From Bacteroidales bacterium (GTDB lineage Bacteria > Bacteroidota > Bacteroidia > Bacteroidales > UBA932): 64,000 nt of DNA. Position numbers and translations under genes: made by a program. How positions within the stretch are numbered: position 1 is the stretch's first letter; the number at the start of each line of letters is the position of its first letter. The notes under the pieces were generated by a model. That model saw only the letters and a list, made by a program, of their open reading frames with translations. It was not told the DNA's origin and did not search any database. Positions 43,978-54,772 of the stretch are shown here, piece by piece. The stretch lies in contig JAQUBZ010000001.1 in the NCBI GenBank assembly GCA_028686425.1, forward strand, positions 114,536 to 178,535, read 5' to 3'.

Positions 43978-46931
43978 TATAAATCAGTGCTAAATAATAT
44001 ATTATAGTAATTGTTTTTTTCGCCTGTACGTGCATATCTGAATCCGAGGCTCAATTCGGTCCCGATACGGATAAAATGAAAATCGAGCAATACGTCGGCT
44101 CCGTATGAGTAAAGAAACTTGTCGGGAGTAAGTTTTAAATATCCCTTTTCAGGATATGTGTGAGACTTGTCAACAGCCAGATCTGTGAATGGAACCACTT
44201 GAAGTCGCTTGAGATAATACAGCCACGGCCATGAAACGTCACCGAGATATATCGGAATGGCATAATCAAAAGTAAACTTTGCGTAATCCATCAGAATAAA
44301 TTTCTTGTAGCCTCTCGGTACTGATGCGATGTTGGGAAGGTATCCGAACAAATCGTTAGTGAACTGTTTCTGATATGTTGCGGAGAGCTTTATACCCTGC
44401 TGTCTGGTAATACCCGGCAGATAACCGTAAAGATAGGCATAAGCAATGTTGCCGTGCCTGTTATGAGGGCCATAAGTCGATCTTCCGTTGAACGAGGCCC
44501 CGAATCCCCATCTCGGAAACAGCGCCGTCTTGGTCGTGGCCTGCATTCTGTAATATCTTATGCCGTAAGAGAGACTTTGTCTGTATCTTAAAGGTGCTCC
44601 GAAAATAGAATATCTGTCGTTGCTGAAATCTATCGAAAATTGAGGAATAAGTCCGCTGTTCCACCCCGACTTGCTTAAATTCAAAGGGACGTATGTGGTA
44701 AGAGATATATCAAGGGAAGGTACATTTGTAGTGTCGATTGTATATTTGATGGGATACCTTTCAGGTTCTACGTGGGACTCTTCAATGATGGTGTTCATTC
44801 TGTAACGATCATTATAGTCAACGGCAAGTTCAAAGACCGGAAAGATGCCCGAATAGTTGAAATTGAGGTGTCCGGAGTGAAATCCCTTATGATAAGAATA
44901 ACCGAGTTGTGCGATTGCCGTGCCGAGGGTATTTTGAGAAAGGACCGTGGCCCCCAAGGATGCAAGCTGGTAATATTGATCATAACTCATCTTCATGATT
45001 CTGTTGACATTGGCATAAAATGGAGCCCATGAGTGAAAATTGAACAGATGTTGACCCTTTTTGTACGGTCTGCTCTGAATAGAATCTATGGTTTCGATTA
45101 ACAGGCTGTCTTCTCCGGCGGTAATGGGAACTGCTTCGAGTTTTGTCTGGGAAGCAAGCACTTCAGCCACCTTATGCTTAAATGGTTTGTCAAAACTTGC
45201 GATACTCCAGTCGAGAGAATCTGTCGGAGTTTTGACCGGATGGTATCCAAGTATATCATAATCGACATAATAAAGCTCGTCAGTCTCTTTGTTGAAGGTG
45301 GGGTTTGATGCACCGAATCTGGAATTTGTAAGTCTGCGCAAAAGTTTCGTCTGCGGATTGTACAGATATGCATTGTTGACTCCGTCAAGGTCGCTTATAA
45401 AATAAAAGCACGAGTCAATCACCTTAAAATTGTAGATATATCTTGATTGTTCAGGTATTTCCACACTCCATTCGCTGTCGGAATCTGCAATATCGGTCTT
45501 GTAAACCCCGAGACCTTTGTCAGTGATAACCACAGCGTATGCCGTATTGTTCATCAGAACCCCTTTTGTAATCTGTCCGTCGGCAGGAGCTCTCTTTGTG
45601 AAAATCGGAGTTCCCGTCACTTTGTCGAGCAGAACATAATTGGATCCGCCGGTAATGGGATATTCAACCACAACGAGTGAGTCTTTTGTCTTGGAAAGAG
45701 AGGGATTGAAATATCTCGTTTTAGTGGTGATGTCACTGAATCTATTGGTTTTTAGGTCATAACTTCTTATGATAGAGTATGTTCGCAGCCCCCAACGTAT
45801 ATCCGGGACAGTTTCGGACCATATAATGCAGCTGTCTCTGTCCGGAATTATGGCACTTGTTCCGGCGGCAAATGTTCTGATTTCTTTTTCCCTCCCTGTC
45901 GAATCTATGGAAATCAAATGCCGTGAGTGTTCATATCCCGATTTGAGAGCAAGAGTGCCGCTCCCTAACGGAAGAGGATTGCTGTAAGTGACATAGAGCG
46001 GATCATTTTTAGAAGATATGGGATAAAACGGGGTATAGCAGCCACGGCTCAGATAATCCTCCACCCATACATCTGTCATGAAATTTGTGGCCAGTCTCCA
46101 ATTCTTTCGCATGGTCCTGCCGGTGGCTTCCCTGAAACTTTTGTTCCATACACTGAAAAAGTGCCACCAATTCTGAACGAGCCTGTCCATAATATCTCCC
46201 GAAACGTAATAATTGCCGGTCATGTACCTCATGGTACTCGATAAAAGGTATCCGAAAGCATATTTGTTGGGAGTGTAATATTTGTAGGAGCCGAATCTCC
46301 AATGATCGTAATCTCTAAAGTCCCCCTGAATAAACGATGCCCTGAAATATGACAAGAATGATGCGCTTCTTCCCCTTCCCGCAATCGAAAAGTCGGTTTC
46401 GTTTAATGTGGCATCGCCCTCAAGAAACCATCCTGACGGATAAAATCCGGTACCGAGAGCTATAGACTGCTCTCCAAACAGAAAATGAAACACGCTGAAT
46501 GTCTTCCTCGTGTAGTGGGCCATTTGTCCGAGATGCCTCCCTTCGTGGATGGCAAGCTGTTCTTCCCAATTCTGGGCATACCCTCCGGAAGAGGGAGGAG
46601 TTGAAATCAGTTCAATCCTTTTCGGAGCCCAGACAACGGATCCGTTACTCTGTGTCGTATATGGATGAAGTACCAGCGGAACTTTGGGCATCTCTATGTT
46701 GAGGCCAAGCTGTGTGTTGGCTCTGTTCTTTTCAAAAAGGTATAAAAATCTTCTCGCAATGGAGTCGGTTTCGGCAGGATAGATGATGGAATAATTATCA
46801 CTTTTGAGTTGCATCCATTTTGCACTTGCAGGGTCTGCTCCGAGCGTATAGTATTGGGCGGAAGAATTATTTGTTGAAAACAACAGAATTGAAACGAAAA
46901 GAAGCAGATATTTTAATGTATGTTTTATCAT
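43974..46931 (-). CDS. Predicted HExxH outer-membrane protein with propeller and barrel
   Basis: I choose the ATG at 46931 (985 residues), which starts a signal peptide (MIKHTLKYLLLFVSILLFST, cleavage near residue 26) and lies 25 bases from a promoter element; a GTG at 46946 is in frame. The N-terminal domain holds LAIHEGRHLGQ (His129, Glu130, His133) and a likely third zinc ligand Glu171 in GWFLEGDATLNE, as in gluzincin peptidases. TolB-like propeller repeats follow (about 330-590). The last third is rich in alternating aromatic strands and ends in LFSTDLY, consistent with an outer-membrane beta-barrel. It is co-transcribed with pnuC, so a link to vitamin or nucleoside uptake is possible. 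Family not named. Confidence 0.82.
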   Translation of the reverse strand: MIKHTLKYLLLFVSILLFSTNNSSAQYYTLGADPASAKWMQLKSDNYSIIYPAETDSIARRFLYLFEKNRANTQLGLNIEMPKVPLVLHPYTTQSNGSVVWAPKRIELISTPPSSGGYAQNWEEQLAIHEGRHLGQMAHYTRKTFSVFHFLFGEQSIALGTGFYPSGWFLEGDATLNETDFSIAGRGRSASFLSYFRASFIQGDFRDYDHWRFGSYKYYTPNKYAFGYLLSSTMRYMTGNYYVSGDIMDRLVQNWWHFFSVWNKSFREATGRTMRKNWRLATNFMTDVWVEDYLSRGCYTPFYPISSKNDPLYVTYSNPLPLGSGTLALKSGYEHSRHLISIDSTGREKEIRTFAAGTSAIIPDRDSCIIWSETVPDIRWGLRTYSIIRSYDLKTNRFSDITTKTRYFNPSLSKTKDSLVVVEYPITGGSNYVLLDKVTGTPIFTKRAPADGQITKGVLMNNTAYAVVITDKGLGVYKTDIADSDSEWSVEIPEQSRYIYNFKVIDSCFYFISDLDGVNNAYLYNPQTKLLRRLTNSRFGASNPTFNKETDELYYVDYDILGYHPVKTPTDSLDWSIASFDKPFKHKVAEVLASQTKLEAVPITAGEDSLLIETIDSIQSRPYKKGQHLFNFHSWAPFYANVNRIMKMSYDQYYQLASLGATVLSQNTLGTAIAQLGYSYHKGFHSGHLNFNYSGIFPVFELAVDYNDRYRMNTIIEESHVEPERYPIKYTIDTTNVPSLDISLTTYVPLNLSKSGWNSGLIPQFSIDFSNDRYSIFGAPLRYRQSLSYGIRYYRMQATTKTALFPRWGFGASFNGRSTYGPHNRHGNIAYAYLYGYLPGITRQQGIKLSATYQKQFTNDLFGYLPNIASVPRGYKKFILMDYAKFTFDYAIPIYLGDVSWPWLYYLKRLQVVPFTDLAVDKSHTYPEKGYLKLTPDKFLYSYGADVLLDFHFIRIGTELSLGFRYARTGEKNNYYNILFSTDLY

Positions 46932-46956
46932 AAGGGACGATCCCACTTTTGATGTG

Positions 46957-46988
46957 CAAAATCACAATTAATACAAATAGACCGCAAA
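46957..46988 (-). promoter_or_regulatory. Candidate promoter of the HExxH protein-pnuC operon
   Basis: On the minus strand, TTTG (plus 46985-46988), a 20-base spacer and TGATTTTG (plus 46957-46964). The -7 box differs from the consensus in its second base. Confidence 0.45.
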
Positions 46989-47022
46989 TGTAAAAATAAT
47001 AAATAACTTAATGATGTATCGT

Positions 47023-47053
47023 TTTGTATATTTTTTTATCTTGATTAACTTTG
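47023..47053 (+). promoter_or_regulatory. Promoter of the Na/Pi cotransporter operon
   Basis: TTTG (47023-47026), a 19-base spacer and TAACTTTG (47046-47053). It lies across the first possible start codon (TTG at 47051) and so argues for the ATG at 47075. Confidence 0.75.
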
Positions 47054-47074
47054 TGCCAAATAACATTGACTTAT

Positions 47075-48799
47075 ATGCACATTGTTTTTCAAGTCTTAAC
47101 TCTCCTCGGGTCACTTGGTCTGTTCTTGTACGGTATGACCCTGATGAGCGAATCTCTCCAAAAAGTTGCCGGAAACGGACTGCGTAAATTCCTTGCCACA
47201 ATGACATCCAACCCTTTGAAAAGAATTTTGACAGGGTTGATGGTGACTGCCGTGATACAGTCGTCTTCCGCAACGACTGTGATGACAGTCAGCTTTGTTA
47301 ATGCAGGACTGCTCACATTGACACAATCCATAGGGGTTATAATGGGGGCCAATATCGGTACTACGGCTACGGCATGGATCATCTCTCTGCTTGGCTTCAC
47401 AGCCGATATTTCCATGCTTTCCGTTCCGATGATTGCTTTCGGATTCATGTTTATGATGTCCAAAAAACCGAAGCACAAGAGTGTCGGAGAGATGATAATA
47501 GGTTTTGCTCTGTTGTTTATGGGGTTAAGTCTGTTGAAGAACTCCGTACCCGACCTTAATTCTTCGCCTGAAGTACTTGCATTCGTGCAGTCCTGGACCA
47601 ATTGGAGATTCTGGTCGGTATTGATTTTTGTGGGAATAGGTACAGTGTTGACAATCGTCCTGCAGTCGTCTTCCGCAACCATAGCATTGACTTTGGTTAT
47701 GGTCAATTTCGGTTGGATTCCGTTTGAAATGGCAGCGGCAATGGTGTTGGGAGAAAATATAGGAACCACTATAACGGTCAATATTGCAGCTGCTGTAGGT
47801 AACGTTTCGGCCAAGAGGGCGGCACGGGCACACACGGTGTTCAATATTTTCGGGGTTATATGGATATTGACGGTATTCAGACCATTTCTGAGAGTAGTAT
47901 CAAAAATCGTGATGGGATTGGGGTGTGCAGATCCGTTAACTCCGTTTGCCACAATCAATGCAGTCGATCCTGCCCTTGCCTCAATGACAATGCTCTATTC
48001 GGTAGCTATGGTACATACCCTGTTTAATGTTGTAAATACCTGTGTTTTAGTGTGGTTTACTCCGTTGATTGTAAAATTGGTAACATGGATGGTTCCAAGT
48101 CCGAAAGAAGAAGAGGTGTTCAGATTGAAATATATTCAGGGGGGTATATTGAGTACGGCCGAGCTCTCCTTAGATCAGTCAAAAGGGGAGATTGTACATT
48201 TCGGCCAATTGATGAAAAAGCAATTTGCGTATGCAAAAGATGCTATTATTCAGGCAGATACCGAGAAATTTACAGAGCTGTTCAATAAGCTTGAACACTA
48301 TGAACAGATAGCCGACAGGATAGAATTTGAAATAGCCGAATACCTCAACAAGATAGGAGAGGGTGAGATAAGTACCGAATCTGCCCACAGAATACAGGCC
48401 ATGTATAAGATTATCGGAGAGATGGAGAGCATAGGCGACTCAGGATACAACATAGGGCGAATACTTCAGAGGAAGAATATCAATAATCTCCACCTTGACG
48501 AGGATATGGTCAAAAAAATAATGCAGATGCTGTCGTTGCTTGATGTGGCACTTGATGCGATGATAGACAACTGCGACAAAGGATATACCAAAATCACCAA
48601 TATTTCTAATGCTCTCGATGCCGAATACGACATCAACGAGTATAGAAACAATCTTCGTGAAGAGCACATGCTCAATCTTGAGAATAACGTATATAGTTAT
48701 TTGATAGGAGTTTATTACATGGATATAGTATATGAGATAGAGAGAGTGGGTGATTTCATTATCAATATCTCCGAGGCAATAATGGAAATAAATGATTGA
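47075..48799 (+). CDS. Na/Pi-cotransporter family protein with PhoU-like tail
   Basis: From the ATG at 47075 the protein has 574 residues. The first 340 form about nine membrane helices with the duplicated Na/Pi motif QSSSATT/QSSSATIALT, each followed by GANIGTT or GENIGTT. The C-terminal part (about 350-570) is helical and PhoU-like (AKDAIIQADTEKFTELFNKL; EMESIGDSGYNIGRILQ). It probably imports phosphate with sodium. The downstream gene starts before its stop, so the two are one operon. Confidence 0.93.
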   Translation: MHIVFQVLTLLGSLGLFLYGMTLMSESLQKVAGNGLRKFLATMTSNPLKRILTGLMVTAVIQSSSATTVMTVSFVNAGLLTLTQSIGVIMGANIGTTATAWIISLLGFTADISMLSVPMIAFGFMFMMSKKPKHKSVGEMIIGFALLFMGLSLLKNSVPDLNSSPEVLAFVQSWTNWRFWSVLIFVGIGTVLTIVLQSSSATIALTLVMVNFGWIPFEMAAAMVLGENIGTTITVNIAAAVGNVSAKRAARAHTVFNIFGVIWILTVFRPFLRVVSKIVMGLGCADPLTPFATINAVDPALASMTMLYSVAMVHTLFNVVNTCVLVWFTPLIVKLVTWMVPSPKEEEVFRLKYIQGGILSTAELSLDQSKGEIVHFGQLMKKQFAYAKDAIIQADTEKFTELFNKLEHYEQIADRIEFEIAEYLNKIGEGEISTESAHRIQAMYKIIGEMESIGDSGYNIGRILQRKNINNLHLDEDMVKKIMQMLSLLDVALDAMIDNCDKGYTKITNISNALDAEYDINEYRNNLREEHMLNLENNVYSYLIGVYYMDIVYEIERVGDFIINISEAIMEIND

Positions 48800-49646
48800 T
48801 AGAACGATGAATAAATTAGGATTTGCAATTGCGGTGTGCGTACTGCTGTGTTCGCTGCCTGTCTTTTCCCAAAATGACACGGCTTCATTTGTGGCCGGAA
48901 AATGGAGTTCGGAGACAATTGCGGATGGAATTGTGCTGAAACAATGCCATTTTGACAATGGTGAGCTGTTCGGCTCCAATCAGTTTATTTCCGTGCTTGA
49001 GGTGGCTCCATCCCGCAGAATTGATATTGTGGCAGATACTATTTTGAGAAAAACCACCGATTTTGCATCATCAGTCATGGCTGTTGCAGCTGTCAATGGC
49101 TCTTTCTTCAATATGAAATACCCTTACAATTCGGTTGACTACCTGCGCATGGACGGTTCTGTAAGGGCGGATAATGTCAAATCTTCGACAAATATCAGAC
49201 AGCGACACCAACTTGGAGCGATTGCCACTTTTGCCGGAGAGCTTTATGTCTTGAAGGCGGATGCCTTGTGGAGTTGGGAAAAATATATTCAAAGCGAGGA
49301 TGTACTTACCTCAGGGCCGTTACTGATATGCGATGACACGATGGAACCGATGATAGACGATTCGTTTTATACCACCCGCCATCCGCGTACATCTGTCGGT
49401 AAGCGAATTGACGGTACGGTATTGCTTGTTGTGGTGGATGGAAGGAATATCGAGGCGGCAGGAATGAGTCTTGCCGAATTGCAGAGTGTTATGAAATGGC
49501 TCGGCTGTATCGATGCCATCAATCTTGACGGAGGAGGATCTTCAACCATGGTGGTAAAAGGTCTGATAGTAAATCATCCCACCGACAACAAACTATTTGA
49601 CGCCGGAGGAGAGAGAAGTGTCGCCAATGCGGTTGTAGTGAGATAA
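48792..49646 (+). CDS. Secreted NAGPA-type phosphodiester glycosidase
   Basis: A 284-residue protein with a signal peptide ending near VFSQ; the ATG at 48807 is an equally good start. The phosphodiester glycosidase (NAGPA, PF09992-like) domain spans about 60-284, with the family motifs AAVNGSFF, HPRTSVG, NLDGGGSSTMVV and a final GERSVANAVVV. Relatives cleave sugar-phosphate diesters; bacterial ones act on wall or envelope glycans. It overlaps the Na/Pi cotransporter gene, so release and uptake of phosphate could be linked. Confidence 0.9.
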   Translation: MIDRTMNKLGFAIAVCVLLCSLPVFSQNDTASFVAGKWSSETIADGIVLKQCHFDNGELFGSNQFISVLEVAPSRRIDIVADTILRKTTDFASSVMAVAAVNGSFFNMKYPYNSVDYLRMDGSVRADNVKSSTNIRQRHQLGAIATFAGELYVLKADALWSWEKYIQSEDVLTSGPLLICDDTMEPMIDDSFYTTRHPRTSVGKRIDGTVLLVVVDGRNIEAAGMSLAELQSVMKWLGCIDAINLDGGGSSTMVVKGLIVNHPTDNKLFDAGGERSVANAVVVR

Positions 49647-49673
49647 TATCTTATACAGGTGGTTAAATCAGAC

Positions 49674-50636
49674 TCAGCTGTTTCTGAGATATACCAGAAA
49701 TTGAATAATTTTTTCGGGAGGAGCATCTTTGAAGATGACTTTCTTGTCTTTGTCCAAAAGATAGAGGGACGGAATAGCACGTATATAATAAATAGTATGA
49801 CTGTTGAGGACAAGGTCCTGGTCGAAACCGTTAATCCATGTGTCGGGATAGTGAGACATATAATCGTACCACTCGGACAGGTCGGCATCGGGGTAGATGT
49901 TCAGAACAGACAATTTTCCGGATTTCAGAAGATCCGACACCTCTTGTGAAGAAGAGAGAGCATCAATAATCTCCTTGCAGTTATGACATCCCGGATTGCT
50001 GAAAAACAATAAAGTATAATCGGAGTGAACTTTGTATAAAGAGCCTGTGCGGCCATTTTTCAGGGTATATGTAAAGTCGGCCGCAGGAGTACCGAGCCTG
50101 TTGAGAGAACAAAGAGGCAGGAGATACCTGTAATGTTCTTTCGTATCTTCATCGACAATTGAAGAAGCAAGGGCTTTTTCGATGACCGGCAGATAAAACT
50201 CCTCATTGCGGTATGGAGAATTGGGATCAAACAGATATGTGTCAGAAAGAGAGAGGACTGTCTCCCAAATGATGCTCTCAGGCTCAAAAAGCTCTTTCTG
50301 TTCAGCTTTATACAGAAGAGTATCCTGTGCAGAGCGCATATTGCTCAATGACGCGGTTTCAAGATAAGAAACATACATGGCGTATGCCTTTGTAAAATTT
50401 TCTTTGGAAACACCTCCTACAAGGGTGGTATCGTGACTGTAATTTCTCGAGAGATCAAAATATCTGTCCCAAAAATGCTTTACAATATATTGATTTTTAC
50501 GCACTTGGTTGCCAAGCATTGCCGGCTCTTCAATATACGGAAACAGTTGAGCCTTAGGGGCTTCTTTGCCTGCTTTCGGATTATTGCAGGACGAAAGAAG
50601 TATAAAACAACAAAGTAGGATTGCGATATTTTTCAT
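49674..50636 (-). CDS. DUF5106 lipoprotein with thioredoxin-like domain
   Basis: A 320-residue lipoprotein (lipobox LSSC, Cys17). About residues 35-180 resemble DUF5106, a helical domain, and about 183-320 are a thioredoxin-like domain with the CxxC site GCHNC (Cys217, Cys220), a cis-proline (AIPSLYLLDKD), and a TlpA/ResA-like start (LGTPAADFTYTL). It probably acts as a periplasmic or outer-membrane thiol oxidoreductase. It is convergent with the NAGPA-type gene and has its own promoter. Confidence 0.88.
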   Translation of the reverse strand: MKNIAILLCCFILLSSCNNPKAGKEAPKAQLFPYIEEPAMLGNQVRKNQYIVKHFWDRYFDLSRNYSHDTTLVGGVSKENFTKAYAMYVSYLETASLSNMRSAQDTLLYKAEQKELFEPESIIWETVLSLSDTYLFDPNSPYRNEEFYLPVIEKALASSIVDEDTKEHYRYLLPLCSLNRLGTPAADFTYTLKNGRTGSLYKVHSDYTLLFFSNPGCHNCKEIIDALSSSQEVSDLLKSGKLSVLNIYPDADLSEWYDYMSHYPDTWINGFDQDLVLNSHTIYYIRAIPSLYLLDKDKKVIFKDAPPEKIIQFLVYLRNS

Positions 50637-50658
50637 GATGATTGTAATATTTTCAGGG

Positions 50659-50666
50659 CAAAGATA
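50659..50666 (-). promoter_or_regulatory. Candidate -7 element of the DUF5106 gene
   Basis: TATCTTTG on the minus strand, 22 bases before the ATG. No -33 TTTG at the usual distance. Confidence 0.55.
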
Positions 50667-50681
50667 AAAATATTATGTCAA

Positions 50682-50714
50682 TTTGGCAGGATTTAGGTGT
50701 TGGCATTTATTTTG
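50682..50714 (+). promoter_or_regulatory. Possible groES-groEL promoter
   Basis: TTTG (50682-50685) and TATTTTG (50708-50714) form an imperfect, slightly wide version of the consensus, 70 bases before groES. I see no CIRCE inverted repeat, so HrcA control is not supported here. Confidence 0.3.
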
Positions 50715-50784
50715 CCCGACAACAACTCGAATTTCTATTCAAAAGACAATATTTAACAAATAATAACATTAAAAATTACAAATT

Positions 50785-51057
50785 ATGACAATTAAACCAT
50801 TAGCAGACAGAGTTTTAGTTGAGGCTAAAGAAGCCGAAACAAAGACAGCAAGCGGATTGTTTATCCCTGATACCGCTAAAGAAAAACCTCAACAGGGGAA
50901 AGTAGTAGCTGTGGGAAGCGGAAAAAAAGATGAACCTATGGAATTGAAAGTAGGCGATGTTATATTGTATGGCAAATATGCCGGTACTGAAATTACCGTT
51001 GATGGCAAAGATTATCTGATTATGCGCCAATCGGATGTGGTTGCAGTTCTTTCATAA
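50785..51057 (+). CDS. groES: Co-chaperonin GroES
   Basis: A 90-residue protein that caps the GroEL ring. It has the family start [16 protein letters not shown], the mobile loop near [18 protein letters not shown], and the [14 protein letters not shown] strand. It forms an operon with groEL 35 bases downstream. Its A-rich leader without a Shine-Dalgarno site is normal for highly expressed genes in this phylum. Confidence 0.97.
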   Translation: MTIKPLADRVLVEAKEAETKTASGLFIPDTAKEKPQQGKVVAVGSGKKDEPMELKVGDVILYGKYAGTEITVDGKDYLIMRQSDVVAVLS

Positions 51058-51080
51058 TTATAAATTATTCGAAAATTTAA

Positions 51081-52724
<1,644 letters not shown>

Positions 52725-52745
52725 TAATCGTTGAAAGCAAGTGAT

Positions 52746-52781
52746 AAAAACCGCTTCGGATCACCCGGGGCGGTTTTTTTT
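52746..52781 (+). terminator. Terminator after groEL
   Basis: AAAAACCGC (52746-52754) pairs with GCGGTTTTT (52770-52778), continuing into a T-run. The loop can form a few more G-C pairs. Confidence 0.88.
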
Positions 52782-52877
52782 GATTCCCTGAAAATAATTG
52801 AACAATGTATATAAATAATTACCATATTTGCGGCAAATATAAATGAGTAAAAACAATTACATCACAACAAATCAGTA

Positions 52878-53843
52878 ATGAATATAGGTCTAACCTATAA
52901 CCTTAAAAGTTATTATATAACAAAAGGTTACTCGGCGGAGAGTGTTGCAGAATTCGATTGTGAACAGACAATAGCTGCAATAGAAAAGGCTCTCAAAAAA
53001 CAAGGACATCAAGTTGAAAGAATCGGTTGTTTGGAGAAGTTGATGCAAAAGCTTCTTAAAGGCGACAGGTGGGATTTGGTGTTTAACATCGCGGAAGGGA
53101 TGAACGGCATCGGCAGAGAAGCTCAAATCCCTGCTGTACTTGACGCTTACAAGATACCATATACGTTTTCTCCTACGGAAATATTGGCTACGGCCTTGCA
53201 CAAGGGGCTGACAAATGCAATTATGAGGACATACCATGTCAAGACAGCGGAGTTCTGTGTAGTGAGAAAGATTAAGGATATTCACAAGATTCATTTTACA
53301 TATCCGATGTTTGTCAAACCCGTTGCAGAGGGTACAAGCAGGGGAATTACTCACGAATCTCATGTTGAAAATGAGGAACAGCTCATTAATCAGTGCAATT
53401 TTGTCCTGAATACATTTCACCAGCCCGCTCTTGTCGAGGAATATCTGCCAGGAAGGGAGTTTACGGTTGGCATTCTGGGAACAGGAGATGATGCAAAGGT
53501 ACTTGGGGTACTTGAAATAATCATAAATGAAAATGGGGACAGACAGGCTTATACTTACGATAACAAACAATTGTATGAAGAACGTATGAGTTATGAACTT
53601 GTTGACGAGCCGACTGTATCGAAATTAGCGTTAAAAGCTTGGAAATCCATGAATTTCAGGGATGCAGGCCGTATCGATGTAAGGATGAACAGCGAAGGAG
53701 AGCCTTGTTTTCTTGAAGCCAATCCTCTTGCAGGGCTCAATCCCGAATACTCGGATTTGTGTATTTTGTGCAAAAAAATCGGTTTTTCATATAACGAACT
53801 GATTAATCATATTGTGGAAGAAGCAATTTCAAGACAAAAATGA
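52878..53843 (+). CDS. ATP-grasp ligase, D-Ala-D-Ala ligase-like, paralogue 1
   Basis: A 321-residue ATP-grasp enzyme. The N-terminal domain has WDLVFNIAEGMNGIGREAQI, like Ddl enzymes; the ATP-grasp part has FVKPVAEGTSRGI, VEEYLPGREFTVGILG, and the metal-binding end DAGRIDVRMN/CFLEANPLAGLNPEYS. It would join a carboxyl group, activated as acyl phosphate, to an amine. It does not look like the housekeeping Ddl and overlaps a second such gene by 4 bases. The substrate is unknown; a dipeptide or wall-related metabolite is the simplest guess. Confidence 0.88.
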   Translation: MNIGLTYNLKSYYITKGYSAESVAEFDCEQTIAAIEKALKKQGHQVERIGCLEKLMQKLLKGDRWDLVFNIAEGMNGIGREAQIPAVLDAYKIPYTFSPTEILATALHKGLTNAIMRTYHVKTAEFCVVRKIKDIHKIHFTYPMFVKPVAEGTSRGITHESHVENEEQLINQCNFVLNTFHQPALVEEYLPGREFTVGILGTGDDAKVLGVLEIIINENGDRQAYTYDNKQLYEERMSYELVDEPTVSKLALKAWKSMNFRDAGRIDVRMNSEGEPCFLEANPLAGLNPEYSDLCILCKKIGFSYNELINHIVEEAISRQK

Positions 53844-54772
53844 ATATAGTCATTTTGAAGGATCATATCGAAGGAAATAATTCGGTCGATATGATAGACA
53901 ACCTTGTCGAGGCTCAATTTGCCCAGAGGTATCTCTCTGTCAAACACCATGTAACGCAGATTGATTTTGTACCGGATATAGAGAAGATGATTGCTGAACT
54001 TAAGAATGCCGCTCCCGATCTCGTGTTTAATCTTGTCGAGACTGTGTGCAATAGCGGGGCTTTGTCCATTATTGCTGTACAACTTCTTGAAATGTCGGGG
54101 ATTCCATATACGGGATGTACTATTTATTCCCAAGTTGTGACGGCTGATAAATCTCTGACTAAAAAAGTGCTTCAAACAAATGAGATACCCACTCCCGTGG
54201 ATTATTTTCAGCCGGACACGGAATATATCATCAAGGCCAAAACGGAGCATGCCTCTGCCGGACTTGATAACAAGTCGGTCAGAAAATTTTCTTCAGAGGA
54301 AGAGTTGCAGAAGGCTTTGGATCTCAAAAAGAAACAGACAGGACTTGACCATATTGCCGAACAATATATTGACGGACGGGAATTCAGCTGTGCATTTTTA
54401 GGACAGATGATGCTCAATCCTGTGGAATACGTGTTTGACAGCCATTTCAAGGGACATAAGATCATCACATACGAGGCAAAATGGAATGAAGAAACCGAAT
54501 CGTACAAACATCACCAGAGGACATTTGCCATGGAAGAGAATATTCGCACGTCAATCATTGCCCTTACTTCAAAATGCCGTTCAATCCTCAATATAAAAGG
54601 ATATGCAAGGGTTGATTACAGAATGGACTCCGATGGCAGATTATTTGCAATAGACATAAATACAAATCCGTGCATCTCTCCGGACTCGACTTTCATCGCC
54701 ATGATAGAGCAGAAGGGAATATCGATAGAAGAGATGTTCGATAAAATAATAGAAAATGCTTTCATTTCGTAA
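53840..54772 (+). CDS. ATP-grasp ligase, D-Ala-D-Ala ligase-like, paralogue 2
   Basis: A 310-residue ATP-grasp enzyme, distantly related to its upstream neighbour. Motifs include PDLVFNLVETVCNSGA, YIIKAKTEHASAGLD, AEQYIDGREFSCAFLG and ARVDYRMDSDGRLFAIDINTNPC split over the metal site. The usual VKP nucleotide motif reads IKAK and the late EVNxxPG region reads DINTNPC, so it may use a different acceptor from paralogue 1. Coupled genes on both sides (4-base and 17-base overlaps) indicate one pathway. Confidence 0.86.
   Translation: MNIVILKDHIEGNNSVDMIDNLVEAQFAQRYLSVKHHVTQIDFVPDIEKMIAELKNAAPDLVFNLVETVCNSGALSIIAVQLLEMSGIPYTGCTIYSQVVTADKSLTKKVLQTNEIPTPVDYFQPDTEYIIKAKTEHASAGLDNKSVRKFSSEEELQKALDLKKKQTGLDHIAEQYIDGREFSCAFLGQMMLNPVEYVFDSHFKGHKIITYEAKWNEETESYKHHQRTFAMEENIRTSIIALTSKCRSILNIKGYARVDYRMDSDGRLFAIDINTNPCISPDSTFIAMIEQKGISIEEMFDKIIENAFIS

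Noticed and set aside
47200-47700. Repeated QSSSAT-coding sequence in the Na/Pi cotransporter
   Set aside because: It is the known internal duplication of the family, not a mobile or regulatory repeat.
47089-47958. 289-codon minus-strand frame opposite the Na/Pi cotransporter
   Set aside because: It is a shadow of a clear family member on the plus strand, with no domain of its own.
50640-50784. CIRCE element before groES
   Set aside because: I searched for the TTAGCACTC-N9-GAGTGCTAA type inverted repeat and did not find it.
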